A DNA stretch of 64,000 bases, from NCBI RefSeq assembly GCF_022810765.1, contig NZ_CP094494.1, positions 2,108,001-2,172,000 on the forward strand. The letters are read 5' to 3'. A program made the position numbers and the translations under genes. This DNA is from Winogradskyella sp. MH6 (GTDB lineage: Bacteria; Bacteroidota; Bacteroidia; Flavobacteriales; Flavobacteriaceae). How positions within the stretch are numbered: position 1 is the first letter of the stretch; the number at the start of each line of letters is the position of its first letter. Shown one piece after another: positions 51,003 through 59,557 of the stretch. The notes under the pieces were generated by a model, which saw only the letters and a list, made by a program, of their open reading frames with translations, was not told the origin of the DNA and did no database searches.

Positions 51003-52133
51003 ATGAATTGTTTAAATAAAAAAAATCTATCTGTAGTTGTAATTTTCTTATTTATGGTTAATTACACTTTTGGTCAGATAAAAGTCTCTGAGTTTATTCA
51101 GAAATCTACAATTGCTTCTCCCGATAATAACAAATTATTTTTTGTTGATTTTTGGGCAACGTGGTGTGTGCCATGTATTACGGCAAAAGAACATTTAAAA
51201 GTTTTGCAAAGTCAGTTTCCCAATGAATTTTATGTAGTCTCCTTATCTAGTGAAAACCCACTCAAAGTAGAGAAGTTCTTGAAGAATCATCCTAATAATT
51301 TAACGGTAGCCATTGATTATAATAAGGAAACTTTTGATAAGTATAATGTAAAGGTCTTGCCGGCAGGTGTGTTGTTTAATGCAAATGGTAAAGTGCTGTG
51401 GGAAGGAGGTGCTCCAGATTTAAAGAAAGAGATGGTTTCTAGGTTTTTAAGACAGCAAACAGCCAGAACATCGTTAAGTTCATTTTTTGATGTTGTTAGC
51501 ATAGAGGATGAAACTTCAAATGAATATATTCCAACTGAAGCAATGGAGTTTAAACCTTTAGTAAGTGGTTTTGAAGAGCTAAGTGTTGTAGATAATGATA
51601 ATTATTTAAAAGTTTCAGGCTCATTAAAATCTGTATTGGGATATCTAGCTAAGATATATAAGAATCAGATAGTTGTTGCAGAAGGCTTAGATACCAATTA
51701 TGAAGTGTATTTCAAAAAACCATTCAATACCAATGAGAATTTAGCATTCAAACTAATTTCAGAATTAAGTTTAAGTGTGGATAGAAAGTTTAGTGAAGGA
51801 GAAGGTATGAGTTTTACTATAGATACTCCAAAGTTTTGGGATACTAATCAGATAGATTGGGGAAAGAATAATGCTAAGTATTTAATTGGTGACTCTCAAA
51901 TACAAGGTGATAATGTGTCTTTAAAGGATATTGCTTATCAATTGGCAAATGTTTTAGACATGCCAATTATTATTCCAGATGATAGTGATATGAATTTAGC
52001 ATTGCACGATTGGGATTTTCATTATAAGTTTTTCCAGTTAATGCAAATTGATTTAGAAGACAACTACGGTATTAAAGTTGAAAAGAGAACGATTACTTAT
52101 CCAGTATATCATATAGAAAAAAAAGCTCCTTGA
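51003..52133 (+). CDS. TlpA-like thioredoxin-domain protein
   Basis: 376 residues. Signal peptide (1-25), then a thioredoxin fold with FVDFWATWCVPC (Cys55 and Cys58) and VKVLPAGVLFNANGK (cis-Pro). A long C-terminal domain (about 170-376) follows, with secretin/TonB short-N-terminal-like strands (VLGYLAKIYKNQIVVAEGL..., KDIAYQLANVLDMPII), repeated twice as in peptidase- or TonB-linked proteins of Bacteroidota. It acts in the periplasm on disulfides. Its last codons (AAA AAA GCT CCT TGA) form the left arm of the terminator. Confidence 0.85.
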   Translation: MNCLNKKNLSVVVIFLFMVNYTFGQIKVSEFIQKSTIASPDNNKLFFVDFWATWCVPCITAKEHLKVLQSQFPNEFYVVSLSSENPLKVEKFLKNHPNNLTVAIDYNKETFDKYNVKVLPAGVLFNANGKVLWEGGAPDLKKEMVSRFLRQQTARTSLSSFFDVVSIEDETSNEYIPTEAMEFKPLVSGFEELSVVDNDNYLKVSGSLKSVLGYLAKIYKNQIVVAEGLDTNYEVYFKKPFNTNENLAFKLISELSLSVDRKFSEGEGMSFTIDTPKFWDTNQIDWGKNNAKYLIGDSQIQGDNVSLKDIAYQLANVLDMPIIIPDDSDMNLALHDWDFHYKFFQLMQIDLEDNYGIKVEKRTITYPVYHIEKKAP

Positions 52134-52148
52134 CAAGGAGCTTTTTTA
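52117..52148 (+). terminator. intrinsic terminator overlapping the 3' end of the TlpA-like gene
   Basis: AAAGCTCCTTG pairs with CAAGGAGCTTT over one base, then Ts. The stop codon (52131-52133) is in the loop; the same hairpin faces the convergent ompA-like gene. Confidence 0.85.
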
Positions 52149-52167
52149 TTAGAACACAGTAATTTCA

Positions 52168-53268
52168 TTAGTTAGAAATAACTCTAAATTCTGTACGTCT
52201 GTTTTTTTGGTGCTGAGCTTCAGAACACTCCACACCGTTAGAACATCTATTGGTTAATCTTGTTTCACCAAAACCTCTAGCTGTTAATCGGCTTCTTGAG
52301 ATGCCTTTAGATACTAGATAGTTTACAACAGAGTTTGCTCTTTGTTGTGATAAAGATTGGTTGAAATCATCATTACCTCTAGAGTCTGTATGAGACATAA
52401 TTTCAATGCTTACATTACTATCATTTAAGATTGGTAATAATGTGTCATCAATAGTCTTCTTAGATGCCGATGTTAATCTAGCACTACCTAATTCATAAAA
52501 AACAGGTAACACATTAGGATTTAATAACTCACAATCAACTTCTTCCCAAGTAGTAATACCTCCTTTTTTGTCTAATACAGTTCTTGTAACTGTTTGGTAT
52601 TGTGCAGGTATTGTGTTAGTCTCTGTTCTGGCAGGTGTATCTACAACTCTTCTTTTGATTGTAGTGTACTCAGCAGGAATTTCTATCTCATCCATTCTTG
52701 CAGGAGTCTTAATTACACGCTTTTTGTAAGTTGTGTTTTGTTCTGGTACAGGTATTGAATTGGTGCTTGCATCAGAAGCTAAAGTTGTAAAGCTTACATC
52801 TCTAGATTGAGCAGGATACTCAACAAAACAAGCGGCAACACAGTCGTCCTTATCTACAGAAGGGCAATCTTCTAGTATTTTATATTCCCAACCAGAAGTT
52901 TTCGGGTAAATTTCAAAAGTTCTAGAATCACTTCCAAAAGTTGCAGGAACAACTTTTAAATCTGTGCGTCCTTCTTGCTTTACATAAGGAACCTCAACAG
53001 TTTCGTATGTAGCAGGTACATAAACAAACTTTTTAGAGGCTTCTTTTACTAATACGCGCTCTTCAACGGTTTTGTATGTTGCAGGTATTACTTGTAGAGT
53101 AGTGTAAGCTGGGTAAGTTTGAATAGTCTCTTCAACATCTTTAAACTCATCTTTAGTAATACATTTTACATAACATTTACCTGGTTCAGGGTTTGTTGGT
53201 GGTCCTTGTGCTTTTGAAAATCCTATTCCGGCAACAAAGCAAACTAGTAATAATAATTTTTGTTTCAT
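52168..53268 (-). CDS. OmpA-family protein with repeated beta modules
   Basis: 366 residues. Signal peptide (1-20). The N-terminal part (about 25-250) has repeated V-x-x-x-Y-x-T-V-x-x-x-V/x segments (VIPATYKTVEERVLVKEASKK, VPATYETVEVPYVKQE, IPAEYTTIKRRVV, IPAQYQTVTRTVL, shown in key pieces) with four Cys. The C-terminal 100 residues are an OmpA domain (IEIMSHTDSRGNDDFN, LSQQRANSVVNYL, GFGETR, NRRTEFRV) that binds peptidoglycan. It likely anchors the outer membrane. The long 329-base upstream spacer is described separately. Confidence 0.9.
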   Translation of the reverse strand: MKQKLLLLVCFVAGIGFSKAQGPPTNPEPGKCYVKCITKDEFKDVEETIQTYPAYTTLQVIPATYKTVEERVLVKEASKKFVYVPATYETVEVPYVKQEGRTDLKVVPATFGSDSRTFEIYPKTSGWEYKILEDCPSVDKDDCVAACFVEYPAQSRDVSFTTLASDASTNSIPVPEQNTTYKKRVIKTPARMDEIEIPAEYTTIKRRVVDTPARTETNTIPAQYQTVTRTVLDKKGGITTWEEVDCELLNPNVLPVFYELGSARLTSASKKTIDDTLLPILNDSNVSIEIMSHTDSRGNDDFNQSLSQQRANSVVNYLVSKGISRSRLTARGFGETRLTNRCSNGVECSEAQHQKNRRTEFRVISN

Positions 53269-53562
53269 AAGAAATAAATAATTAGTTAATGGTTATAGTT
53301 TATTATAATGAGAATTATCGTCCCATATGTTCTTGTTAGACACGACATTTCTTCATGAGTCACATTACTTTGTTTTAAATGCTAAAATTACATGTTGATT
53401 ATGAGGGTTTTAGGGTTTTGTTTGTGATGGCTTGATTGAAAATCAATTTGGCTGAAAGTCTATATATAACTTAATTTTTTAAGAATAAAAACTTGAGCTT
53501 ACTTTATCATCAATAATGATTATATATTTATTAAACTTTTCGAATTTTTTTTGAATATTCCT
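53269..53562. other. gene-free spacer between divergent ompA-like and icmF genes
   Basis: About 294 bases with no ORF over 30 codons and no strong palindrome. It must hold both promoters; only the -7 box at 53563 (for icmF) is exact. Confidence 0.4.
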
Positions 53563-53570
53563 TAAATTTG
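53563..53570 (+). promoter_or_regulatory. -7 box for icmF
   Basis: TAAATTTG matches TAnnTTTG, 27 bases before ATG 53598. No clear -33. Confidence 0.45.
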
Positions 53571-53597
53571 CACCTCAAATAAGTAGGATTTTTACGA

Positions 53598-56500
53598 ATG
53601 GAACAAATCGCACCATATAAACCAAAACATAAAGTACGTATAGTAACTGCAGCATCCCTTTTTGATGGGCACGATGCAGCTATAAATATAATGCGTCGCA
53701 TTATTCAATCTACAGGAGTAGAGGTCATTCATCTTGGGCACGACAGAAGTGTAGAAGAGGTTGTTAATACAGCCATACAAGAAGATGCAAATGCGATAGC
53801 AATGACGTCTTATCAAGGCGGACACAATGAGTACTTTAAATATATGTACGATTTATTGAAAGAAAAAGGGGCAGAACACATCAAGATTTTTGGTGGTGGA
53901 GGTGGAGTAATTCTTCCTGAAGAGATTAAAGAGCTAATGGATTATGGTATCACCAGAATCTATTCACCAGATGATGGTAGGGAAATGGGATTACAAGGAA
54001 TGATAAACGATTTGGTTCAAAAATCAGATTATGCTATTGGAGATCATTTAAATGGGGAAGTTAAAGAGCTTAGCAATAAAAATCCAAAATCGATAGCAAG
54101 AGTTATTTCTGCTGCTGAAAACTTTCCAGAGGTTGCAAAAGATGCTTTAGAAACTATTCATAATAAAAATAAAACTTCAAAAACACCAGTTCTCGGAATC
54201 ACAGGTACAGGTGGAGCAGGTAAGTCGTCGTTAGTAGATGAGTTGGTACGTCGCTTCCTAATCGATTTTCCTGAGAAAACAGTGGGATTGATTTCTGTTG
54301 ATCCTTCAAAACGTAAAACAGGTGGTGCATTATTAGGAGATAGAATCCGTATGAATGCCATTAACTCACCTCGTGTATATATGCGCAGTTTGGCAACACG
54401 TCAATCTAACCTAGCGCTTTCAAAATATGTAAATGAAGCGGTAGAAGTTTTAAAAGCGGCTGAATACGATTTAATTATCTTAGAAACATCTGGTATCGGA
54501 CAATCAGATACTGAAATCTTAGAGCATAGCGATGTGTCACTTTATGTAATGACACCAGAATTTGGTGCAGCCACACAGCTTGAAAAAATCGATATGTTAG
54601 ATTTTGCAGATTTAGTAGCGATTAACAAATTCGATAAACGTGGTGCTTTAGATGCTTTACGTGATGTGAAAAAACAATATATGCGTAACCACAATTTATG
54701 GCACGAAGATCCTGATACAATGCCTGTTTTTGGTACTATCGCGTCTCAGTTTAACGATCCTGGAATGAACACGCTCTACAAAGCGATAATGGATAAAGTA
54801 GCTGAAAAAACAAATGCAGATTTAAAATCGACATTCGAGATTTCTAAGGAAATGAGCGAGAAAATTTTCGTCATTCCACCATCACGCACGCGTTACTTAT
54901 CAGAAATTGCCGAGAATAATAGAGCTTACGACAAAACAGCTGATGCTCAAGTAGATGTAGCTCAAAAGCTTTACGGAATTTTTAAAACCATTTGTTCGGT
55001 AGGAAATGTCACCTTGAGCTCAGTCGAAAGATCTTTTATAGGAAAACAAGGTTTAGACCAAGATGAAATCTTGAAACAAGTTCAGGATGACAAGAAGGAT
55101 TTTATTAAAATGCTTATCGCAGAATTCGATCGCGTAAAACTAAACTTAGATCCTTACAATTGGGAAATCATCACAGGCTGGGATGATAAGGTCAATCGCT
55201 ATAAAGATCCAATTTATAGCTTCAAGGTGAGAGATAAAGAAATTAAGATAGAAACGCACACTAAGTCGTTATCGCATTCAGATATTCCTAAGGTAGCTTT
55301 GCCAAAATACCAAGCTTGGGGAGATATTTTAAGATGGTGCTTACAAGAAAATGTGCCAGGAGAATTTCCGTATGCTTCAGGATTATATCCTTTTAAAAGA
55401 ACAGGTGAAGATCCAACGCGTATGTTTGCTGGTGAGGGTGGTCCAGAGCGTACCAACAGACGTTTTCACTATGTAAGTTTAGGTATGCCAGCAAAGCGTT
55501 TATCTACAGCTTTCGATTCGGTAACTTTATACGGAAATGATCCAGATTACAGACCAGATATTTATGGTAAAATTGGTAATGCAGGTGTAAGTATTTGTTG
55601 TTTAGACGATGCTAAAAAACTGTATTCAGGATTTAATCTAGCTGATGCTATGACGTCGGTAAGTATGACTATTAACGGTCCTGCGCCAATGTTGTTAGGC
55701 TTTTTTATGAATGCCGCCATAGATCAGCAATGTGAAATTTATATCAAAGAAAATGGCTTAGAAGATGAGGTTGAGCAAAAGATAAAGGCTGTTTATAAAG
55801 ACAAAGAACGTCCTAAATACAACGCCGAGATTCCTGAAGGAAATGATGGTTTAGGGTTGATGTTATTAGGTGTTACAGGTGATCAAGTATTACCAAAAGA
55901 CGTCTACGAAGACATTAAAGCAAAGACAATTGCTCAGGTAAGAGGAACGGTTCAGGCAGATATTTTAAAAGAAGATCAGGCACAGAATACTTGTATTTTC
56001 TCAACAGAATTTGCCTTACGTTTAATGGGTGACGTACAAGAATATTTTATTGAAAATAATGTGCGTAACTTCTACTCAGTTTCTATTTCAGGATATCATA
56101 TTGCTGAAGCTGGTGCTAATCCAATTTCGCAGTTAGCGTTTACACTTGCTAACGGGTTTACGTATGTAGAATATTACCTAAGTAGAGGAATGGACATCAA
56201 TAAATTCGGACCGAATTTATCATTCTTCTTCTCAAATGGTATCGACCCAGAATATGCGGTAATTGGTCGTGTAGCACGTAAAATTTGGGCAAAAGCCTTA
56301 AAGCATAAATATGGTGCTAATCCAAGAGCACAAATGTTGAAGTATCATATTCAAACATCTGGTCGTAGTTTACACGCTCAGGAAATTGATTTCAACGACA
56401 TTAGAACTACGCTTCAGGCACTTTATGCGATTTACGATAATTGTAATTCGTTACATACAAATGCGTATGATGAAGCGATTACAACGCCAACGGAAGAATC

Positions 56501-57035
56501 CGTACGTCGTGCAATGGCAATTCAGTTGATTATAAATAAAGAATTAGGTTTAGCTAAGAATGAAAACCCAATTCAAGGCTCTTTCATCATAGAAGAACTA
56601 ACCGATTTAGTAGAAGAAGCAGTATTGACTGAGTTTGACAGAATCACAGAACGTGGTGGTGTACTTGGTGCTATGGAAACGATGTACCAACGTTCAAAAA
56701 TTCAGGAAGAAAGTTTATACTACGAAACGTTGAAGCATAATGGCGAATTCCCAATTATTGGTGTAAATACATTCTTGAGTAGTAAAGGGTCACCAACAGT
56801 GCAACCTGCTGAAGTAATTAGAGCGACAGAAGAGGAAAAAGAAAACCAAATTAAGACGCTACAAAATTTACATAAAGCAACTGATACAACCGAATTATTA
56901 AAAGACTTGCAGAACAAGGCTATTAACAATCAAAATATTTTTGAAGCTTTAATGGATGTTTGTAAAGTATGTAGTTTAGGGCAAATCACATCAGCATTGT
57001 TTGAAGTTGGTGGACAGTATCGTCGTAATATGTAA
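53598..57035 (+). CDS. icmF: fused isobutyryl-CoA mutase (IcmF type)
   Basis: 1,145 residues in one chain: a B12-binding domain (about 10-140) with the D-x-H site in FDGHDAA (21-27), a MeaI-type GTPase (about 195-420; P loop GTGGAGKSS at about 203-211, NKFDKRGA near 341) and the mutase barrel (about 560-1145). The order B12-GTPase-mutase marks IcmF, which interconverts isobutyryl-CoA and butyryl-CoA (and related acyl-CoAs) with its own G-protein chaperone. Residues 470-499, in the linker, are encoded by a palindromic repeat (see repeat and finding) and should be absent from relatives. The mutase residues that set substrate choice cannot be fixed by eye. It has its own -7 box. Confidence 0.92.
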   Translation: MEQIAPYKPKHKVRIVTAASLFDGHDAAINIMRRIIQSTGVEVIHLGHDRSVEEVVNTAIQEDANAIAMTSYQGGHNEYFKYMYDLLKEKGAEHIKIFGGGGGVILPEEIKELMDYGITRIYSPDDGREMGLQGMINDLVQKSDYAIGDHLNGEVKELSNKNPKSIARVISAAENFPEVAKDALETIHNKNKTSKTPVLGITGTGGAGKSSLVDELVRRFLIDFPEKTVGLISVDPSKRKTGGALLGDRIRMNAINSPRVYMRSLATRQSNLALSKYVNEAVEVLKAAEYDLIILETSGIGQSDTEILEHSDVSLYVMTPEFGAATQLEKIDMLDFADLVAINKFDKRGALDALRDVKKQYMRNHNLWHEDPDTMPVFGTIASQFNDPGMNTLYKAIMDKVAEKTNADLKSTFEISKEMSEKIFVIPPSRTRYLSEIAENNRAYDKTADAQVDVAQKLYGIFKTICSVGNVTLSSVERSFIGKQGLDQDEILKQVQDDKKDFIKMLIAEFDRVKLNLDPYNWEIITGWDDKVNRYKDPIYSFKVRDKEIKIETHTKSLSHSDIPKVALPKYQAWGDILRWCLQENVPGEFPYASGLYPFKRTGEDPTRMFAGEGGPERTNRRFHYVSLGMPAKRLSTAFDSVTLYGNDPDYRPDIYGKIGNAGVSICCLDDAKKLYSGFNLADAMTSVSMTINGPAPMLLGFFMNAAIDQQCEIYIKENGLEDEVEQKIKAVYKDKERPKYNAEIPEGNDGLGLMLLGVTGDQVLPKDVYEDIKAKTIAQVRGTVQADILKEDQAQNTCIFSTEFALRLMGDVQEYFIENNVRNFYSVSISGYHIAEAGANPISQLAFTLANGFTYVEYYLSRGMDINKFGPNLSFFFSNGIDPEYAVIGRVARKIWAKALKHKYGANPRAQMLKYHIQTSGRSLHAQEIDFNDIRTTLQALYAIYDNCNSLHTNAYDEAITTPTEESVRRAMAIQLIINKELGLAKNENPIQGSFIIEELTDLVEEAVLTEFDRITERGGVLGAMETMYQRSKIQEESLYYETLKHNGEFPIIGVNTFLSSKGSPTVQPAEVIRATEEEKENQIKTLQNLHKATDTTELLKDLQNKAINNQNIFEALMDVCKVCSLGQITSALFEVGGQYRRNM
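55007..55092. repeat. TGTCA-bounded palindromic repeat element inside icmF, copy B
   Basis: An 86-base segment from TGTCACCTTGAGC to TTCAGGATGACA. The ends are inverted (TGTCA...TGACA) and the arms partly complementary. The right half, reversed, reads TGTCATCCTGAACTTGTTTC and matches copy A at 48342. It is in frame and encodes residues 470-499, among them the tell-tale EILKQVQDD. Confidence 0.75.
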
Positions 57036-57105
57036 GTGGTTTTTTCTTAATCTCTTTTTGCATCTTTTTCATAATTCAGGCGTCTATTTGTAAAATAGCG
57101 TGGTT

Positions 57106-57441
57106 ATGAAACAGAATAGTATTAAAGATGCATTTTATAATGAATTGCAACTCGGAAAGAAATTACTTAAGGAAAACCAATTTTCTGAAGCATTTTATCA
57201 TTTTGAAAATGCACACATTTTAGGGCAAAAACATTTGTATAGGCACACGGCTTCCCATTTTTGGCTGTTATTTTGGGCAATAAGAAACCAAAGTATTAAG
57301 GAAACTTTAGGGCAGATTTTTAGAATCCTAGCTTCGGTTTTATTTACATTGATTTGGGTTCCTACAGGAAATACGGGTGGTGCAAATGTTTCGGCAGTAC
57401 AACCAATGCCAATACGAAAAGAGCTTCAAAAATATTTTTAA
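57106..57441 (+). CDS. DUF3703 protein
   Basis: 111 residues from ATG 57106 (MKQNSIKDAFYNELQLGKKL); the GTG six bases upstream is unlikely. An N-terminal TPR-like helix pair (AFYHFENAHILGQKHLYRHTASHFWLLFWAIRN, as key pieces H-F-E-x-A-H-I-L-G-Q and H-x-x-x-H) and a hydrophobic segment (LASVLFTLIWVPTGNTGGANVS) with T-G-N-T-G-G are the DUF3703 hallmarks. Conserved His residues could bind metal. Members are often near mercury or copper functions. It precedes the metallothionein-like gene by 61 bases. Confidence 0.82.
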   Translation: MKQNSIKDAFYNELQLGKKLLKENQFSEAFYHFENAHILGQKHLYRHTASHFWLLFWAIRNQSIKETLGQIFRILASVLFTLIWVPTGNTGGANVSAVQPMPIRKELQKYF

Positions 57442-57502
57442 GAAAAGTTGCATCTTTTTTCAACTTATATCGTCTATTAGGTGAACATTAAATCTTTAAG
57501 TT

Positions 57503-57607
57503 ATGAAAACAGATAAAACATGCCAATGCAACTGCGAACCTTGTAACAATGGAAAATGTACAGATTGTACTTGCGAAAATTGCACATGTACCAATTGTAA
57601 TTGTTAA
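57503..57607 (+). CDS. 34-residue cysteine-rich metallothionein-like peptide
   Basis: Reads MKTDKTCQCNCEPCNNGKCT then DCTCENCTCTNCNC, with a TAA stop. Eleven of 34 residues are Cys, all in C-x-C or C-x2-C spacing with no aromatic residue, the signature of a metal-thiolate cluster; it would hold Cu(I), Zn(II) or Cd(II). There is no signal peptide, so it is cytosolic. It lies between DUF3703 and the SigZ gene in the same direction, and is too short for normal ORF calling. I do not know a named family for it, so the function rests on composition and context. Confidence 0.75.
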   Translation: MKTDKTCQCNCEPCNNGKCTDCTCENCTCTNCNC

Positions 57608-57615
57608 ATTTATTG

Positions 57616-57659
57616 TCACTTTGAGTGAATTCTTTATTCGGTAAATTCACTCAAAGTGA
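57616..57659. repeat. perfect 16-bp inverted repeat made of two smaller dyads
   Basis: TCACTTTGAGTGAATT (57616-57631) is exactly complementary to AATTCACTCAAAGTGA (57644-57659), with a 12-base loop. Each arm is itself a dyad (TCACT-N3-AGTGA), 31 bases apart. No T tract follows on either strand, so it is not an intrinsic terminator. It starts TGTCACTTTGAG, similar to the repeat family of copies A and B, and lies 17 bases before the SigZ ATG: either a REP-like element, an operator pair or an RNA hairpin. Confidence 0.8.
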
Positions 57660-57675
57660 ATAGTTTATTTTGATT

Positions 57676-58215
57676 ATGACTACTAAAGAAGCTTGGGATA
57701 CCTATTCAGCAGATATAAAACGTTTTATAATTAGTAAAATGAATGATGCTAATATTGCGGATGATATTTTGCAAGATACGTTTATTAAGGTGCATACAAA
57801 GCTTCATACTTTACGAGATGACGACAAGTTAAAACCTTGGCTTTTTTCTGTGGCTAGATATACCATTTTAGACCATTTTAAAACTTCAAAGATAAAAGTA
57901 GAACTGAATGGTTTTGAAATTGAGGATACTACTTTAAACTCTGAGCATACAGAAAAAGATTGCTTAAGAGGTATCCTTGTAAACTTGCCTAAAAAGTATA
58001 GAGAGCCCATTTTCTTGTCAGATATAATGGGTTTAAAACAAAAAGAAGTCGCTGAGCGTTTAAATCTTTCCTTACCAACAGTTAAATCTCAAATACAACG
58101 CGCCAGAAAACAAATTGCACAAGGTTTTATGGATTGTTGTGGCTACCAAATGAACGACGAAGGGCATTTAGTTGGTGAGATTAAAGATAAAGAGGATTGT
58201 AAGGTTTGTAACTAA
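57676..58215 (+). CDS. sigZ: SigZ-type RNA polymerase sigma factor with Cys-rich tail
   Basis: 179 residues from ATG 57676 (MTTKEAWDTYSADIKRFIIS); the TTG 6 bases earlier is less likely. Region 2 (DANIADDILQDTFIKVHTKL) and region 4 (LPKKYREPIFLSDIMGLKQKEVAERLNLSLPTVKSQIQRARKQI, given here as its start and the HTH S-L-P-T-V-K-S-Q) form a minimal ECF-like sigma. The last 30 residues have CC (DCCGY) and C-x2-C (CKVC). No anti-sigma gene is next to it. It probably controls a small regulon with the metallothionein gene; metal sensing by the Cys tail is inference. Confidence 0.85.
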   Translation: MTTKEAWDTYSADIKRFIISKMNDANIADDILQDTFIKVHTKLHTLRDDDKLKPWLFSVARYTILDHFKTSKIKVELNGFEIEDTTLNSEHTEKDCLRGILVNLPKKYREPIFLSDIMGLKQKEVAERLNLSLPTVKSQIQRARKQIAQGFMDCCGYQMNDEGHLVGEIKDKEDCKVCN

Positions 58216-58243
58216 AGCGTTAACATCCAACTGCGCTTTAGTT
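58210..58243. terminator. shared terminator embedded in two convergent gene ends
   Basis: AACTAAAGCG pairs with CGCTTTAGTT over a 14-base loop, then TTT. The sigZ stop (58213-58215) and the reverse-strand stop (58212-58214) lie inside the left arm. Confidence 0.65.
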
Positions 58244-58607
58244 TTCTAAAAGTTCTTATTTCACCACGAAGAAGAGGTAAGTAATCTTTACCGTTACTTT
58301 TAGAACGTTCTAAACGTCTGCAATTACTATAAAGTTTGCTGGTAAGACGCTCTAGGCTCTCTAAGTGTTTGTGCTTTTTTATTCTGCAATTCTCACGTTC
58401 TACATTAATAATTTCTGGTGCGAGATTAGAAGACTGCTGCACAATATCACCAGAAAAATAGATGTCATTGTCTTCTGTACCATCTTCATTTAAATATGAT
58501 AAATCGTGATTTAAATATGTAGAAATGCTTCGAGAAAGCATAATAATGTCCATTGCCTTTTGATACACAGGCAAATCCGACAAATGTGATGGTAGGTGGT
58601 AACTCAT
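58212..58607 (-). CDS. conserved hypothetical, possible four-helix-bundle protein
   Basis: 131 residues, helical and polar. The opening LSDLPVYQKAMDIIMLSRSI and later IVQQSSNLAPEIINVERENC and KHLESLERLTSKLYSNCRRLE suggest several amphipathic helices, distantly like the S23/four-helix-bundle group, but the match is weak. No catalytic motif. The stop overlaps the end of sigZ. Function unknown. Confidence 0.6.
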   Translation of the reverse strand: MSYHLPSHLSDLPVYQKAMDIIMLSRSISTYLNHDLSYLNEDGTEDNDIYFSGDIVQQSSNLAPEIINVERENCRIKKHKHLESLERLTSKLYSNCRRLERSKSNGKDYLPLLRGEIRTFRKLKRSWMLTL

Positions 58608-58724
58608 AATTTCAATAGCAATTGTTACGAAATTACTCAGTAAAAACGAAATTTTACTTTAAATATTAAAGTTAAACTGTATATTAGCTTTAATATTTAT
58701 GTTATTATGGTATAATTTATTTAA

Positions 58725-59168
58725 ATGAATATTGATAAGCTAAATTGGAAGATTTTAAAGTGTCTGCAACATGATGCACGTATGTCTAATGCAGAGATTG
58801 GAAGGCGTGTAGGCATAAGCTCACCGGCTGTGAGTGAGCGTATTAAAAAGATGGAAGATGCCGAAATTATTCAGGGCTATACCACTTTTGTTTCCCCTTT
58901 TGAAGCAGGCTATCAGTTAAAGGCATTAATTACTTTGAGAGCTTTTATGGGTATGCTAAAACCCTTTCTGGAAAAAGTCAAAACTTACGATGAAGTTGTT
59001 AACTGCTACCGAATTACAGGAAACGAAAATATTGTGATGGAAGTGGTTTTAAAAAATCAAAAACACCTAGAAACATTTATTGACCAATTAATTACTTATG
59101 GCGAAACTAAAACACAGATTGTGTTGTCTCATGTAATAAAATATAGCGAGATAAAGCCTTTGAAGTAG
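58725..59168 (+). CDS. Lrp/AsnC-family regulator
   Basis: 147 residues. N-terminal helix-turn-helix (LNWKILKCLQHDARMSNAEI, GISSPAVSERIKKMEDAEII) and C-terminal RAM domain (YQLKALITLRAFMGM, VVNCYRITGNENIVMEVVL). Typically senses an amino acid or its product as an octamer. It is single-gene and abuts the convergent VOC gene by 2 bases. Confidence 0.94.
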   Translation: MNIDKLNWKILKCLQHDARMSNAEIGRRVGISSPAVSERIKKMEDAEIIQGYTTFVSPFEAGYQLKALITLRAFMGMLKPFLEKVKTYDEVVNCYRITGNENIVMEVVLKNQKHLETFIDQLITYGETKTQIVLSHVIKYSEIKPLK

Positions 59169-59170
59169 CC

Positions 59171-59548
59171 TTAATTTATTCGCCAAGGCGGATTTTTTCT
59201 ATTCTCACCAGCAGTGTAAATGATTATTGGATTTAGGTCTGGGTCTTTCAATTTTATTTCTGTCCATAACCACGATTGTTTGGTAATTTCTGTATCGAAA
59301 ACGATACCTTTTTGTTTTAGCGTATCTACAGTTTCCGTAAGGTTATCAACTTCAAAATAAAGAATGGTTTGATTGTTTTTCGATAAACTTTCAACCTTAT
59401 GAATTGAAAACGTGGTATCACCATCAGGACATAAGAACCTAATATATCTCGGCATTGCATCTACGATAAGTTGCAATCCAAGTGTTTTATAAAACTCAAC
59501 AGATTTTGCAACATCTAGAGATGGTATGGTCACTTGATTTAAATTCAT
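59171..59548 (-). CDS. VOC/glyoxalase-like metalloenzyme or binding protein
   Basis: 125 residues, one VOC fold of two beta-alpha-beta-beta-beta modules: VTIPSLDVAKSVEFYKTLGL at the start, TTFSIHKVES and LYFEVDNL in the middle, and LKDPDLNPIIIYTAGENRKNPPWRIN at the end, with Glu/His-type metal residues not fully conserved. Substrate unknown; could be a fosfomycin- or glyoxal-type member or a bleomycin-like binder. It follows the YpdA-type gene by 9 bases and is likely cotranscribed with it. Confidence 0.82.
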   Translation of the reverse strand: MNLNQVTIPSLDVAKSVEFYKTLGLQLIVDAMPRYIRFLCPDGDTTFSIHKVESLSKNNQTILYFEVDNLTETVDTLKQKGIVFDTEITKQSWLWTEIKLKDPDLNPIIIYTAGENRKNPPWRIN

Positions 59549-59557
59549 AAGTCCAAA

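Noticed and set aside
57616..57659. Hairpin before sigZ as an intrinsic terminator
   Set aside because: No T tract follows on either strand, so it lacks the release signal.
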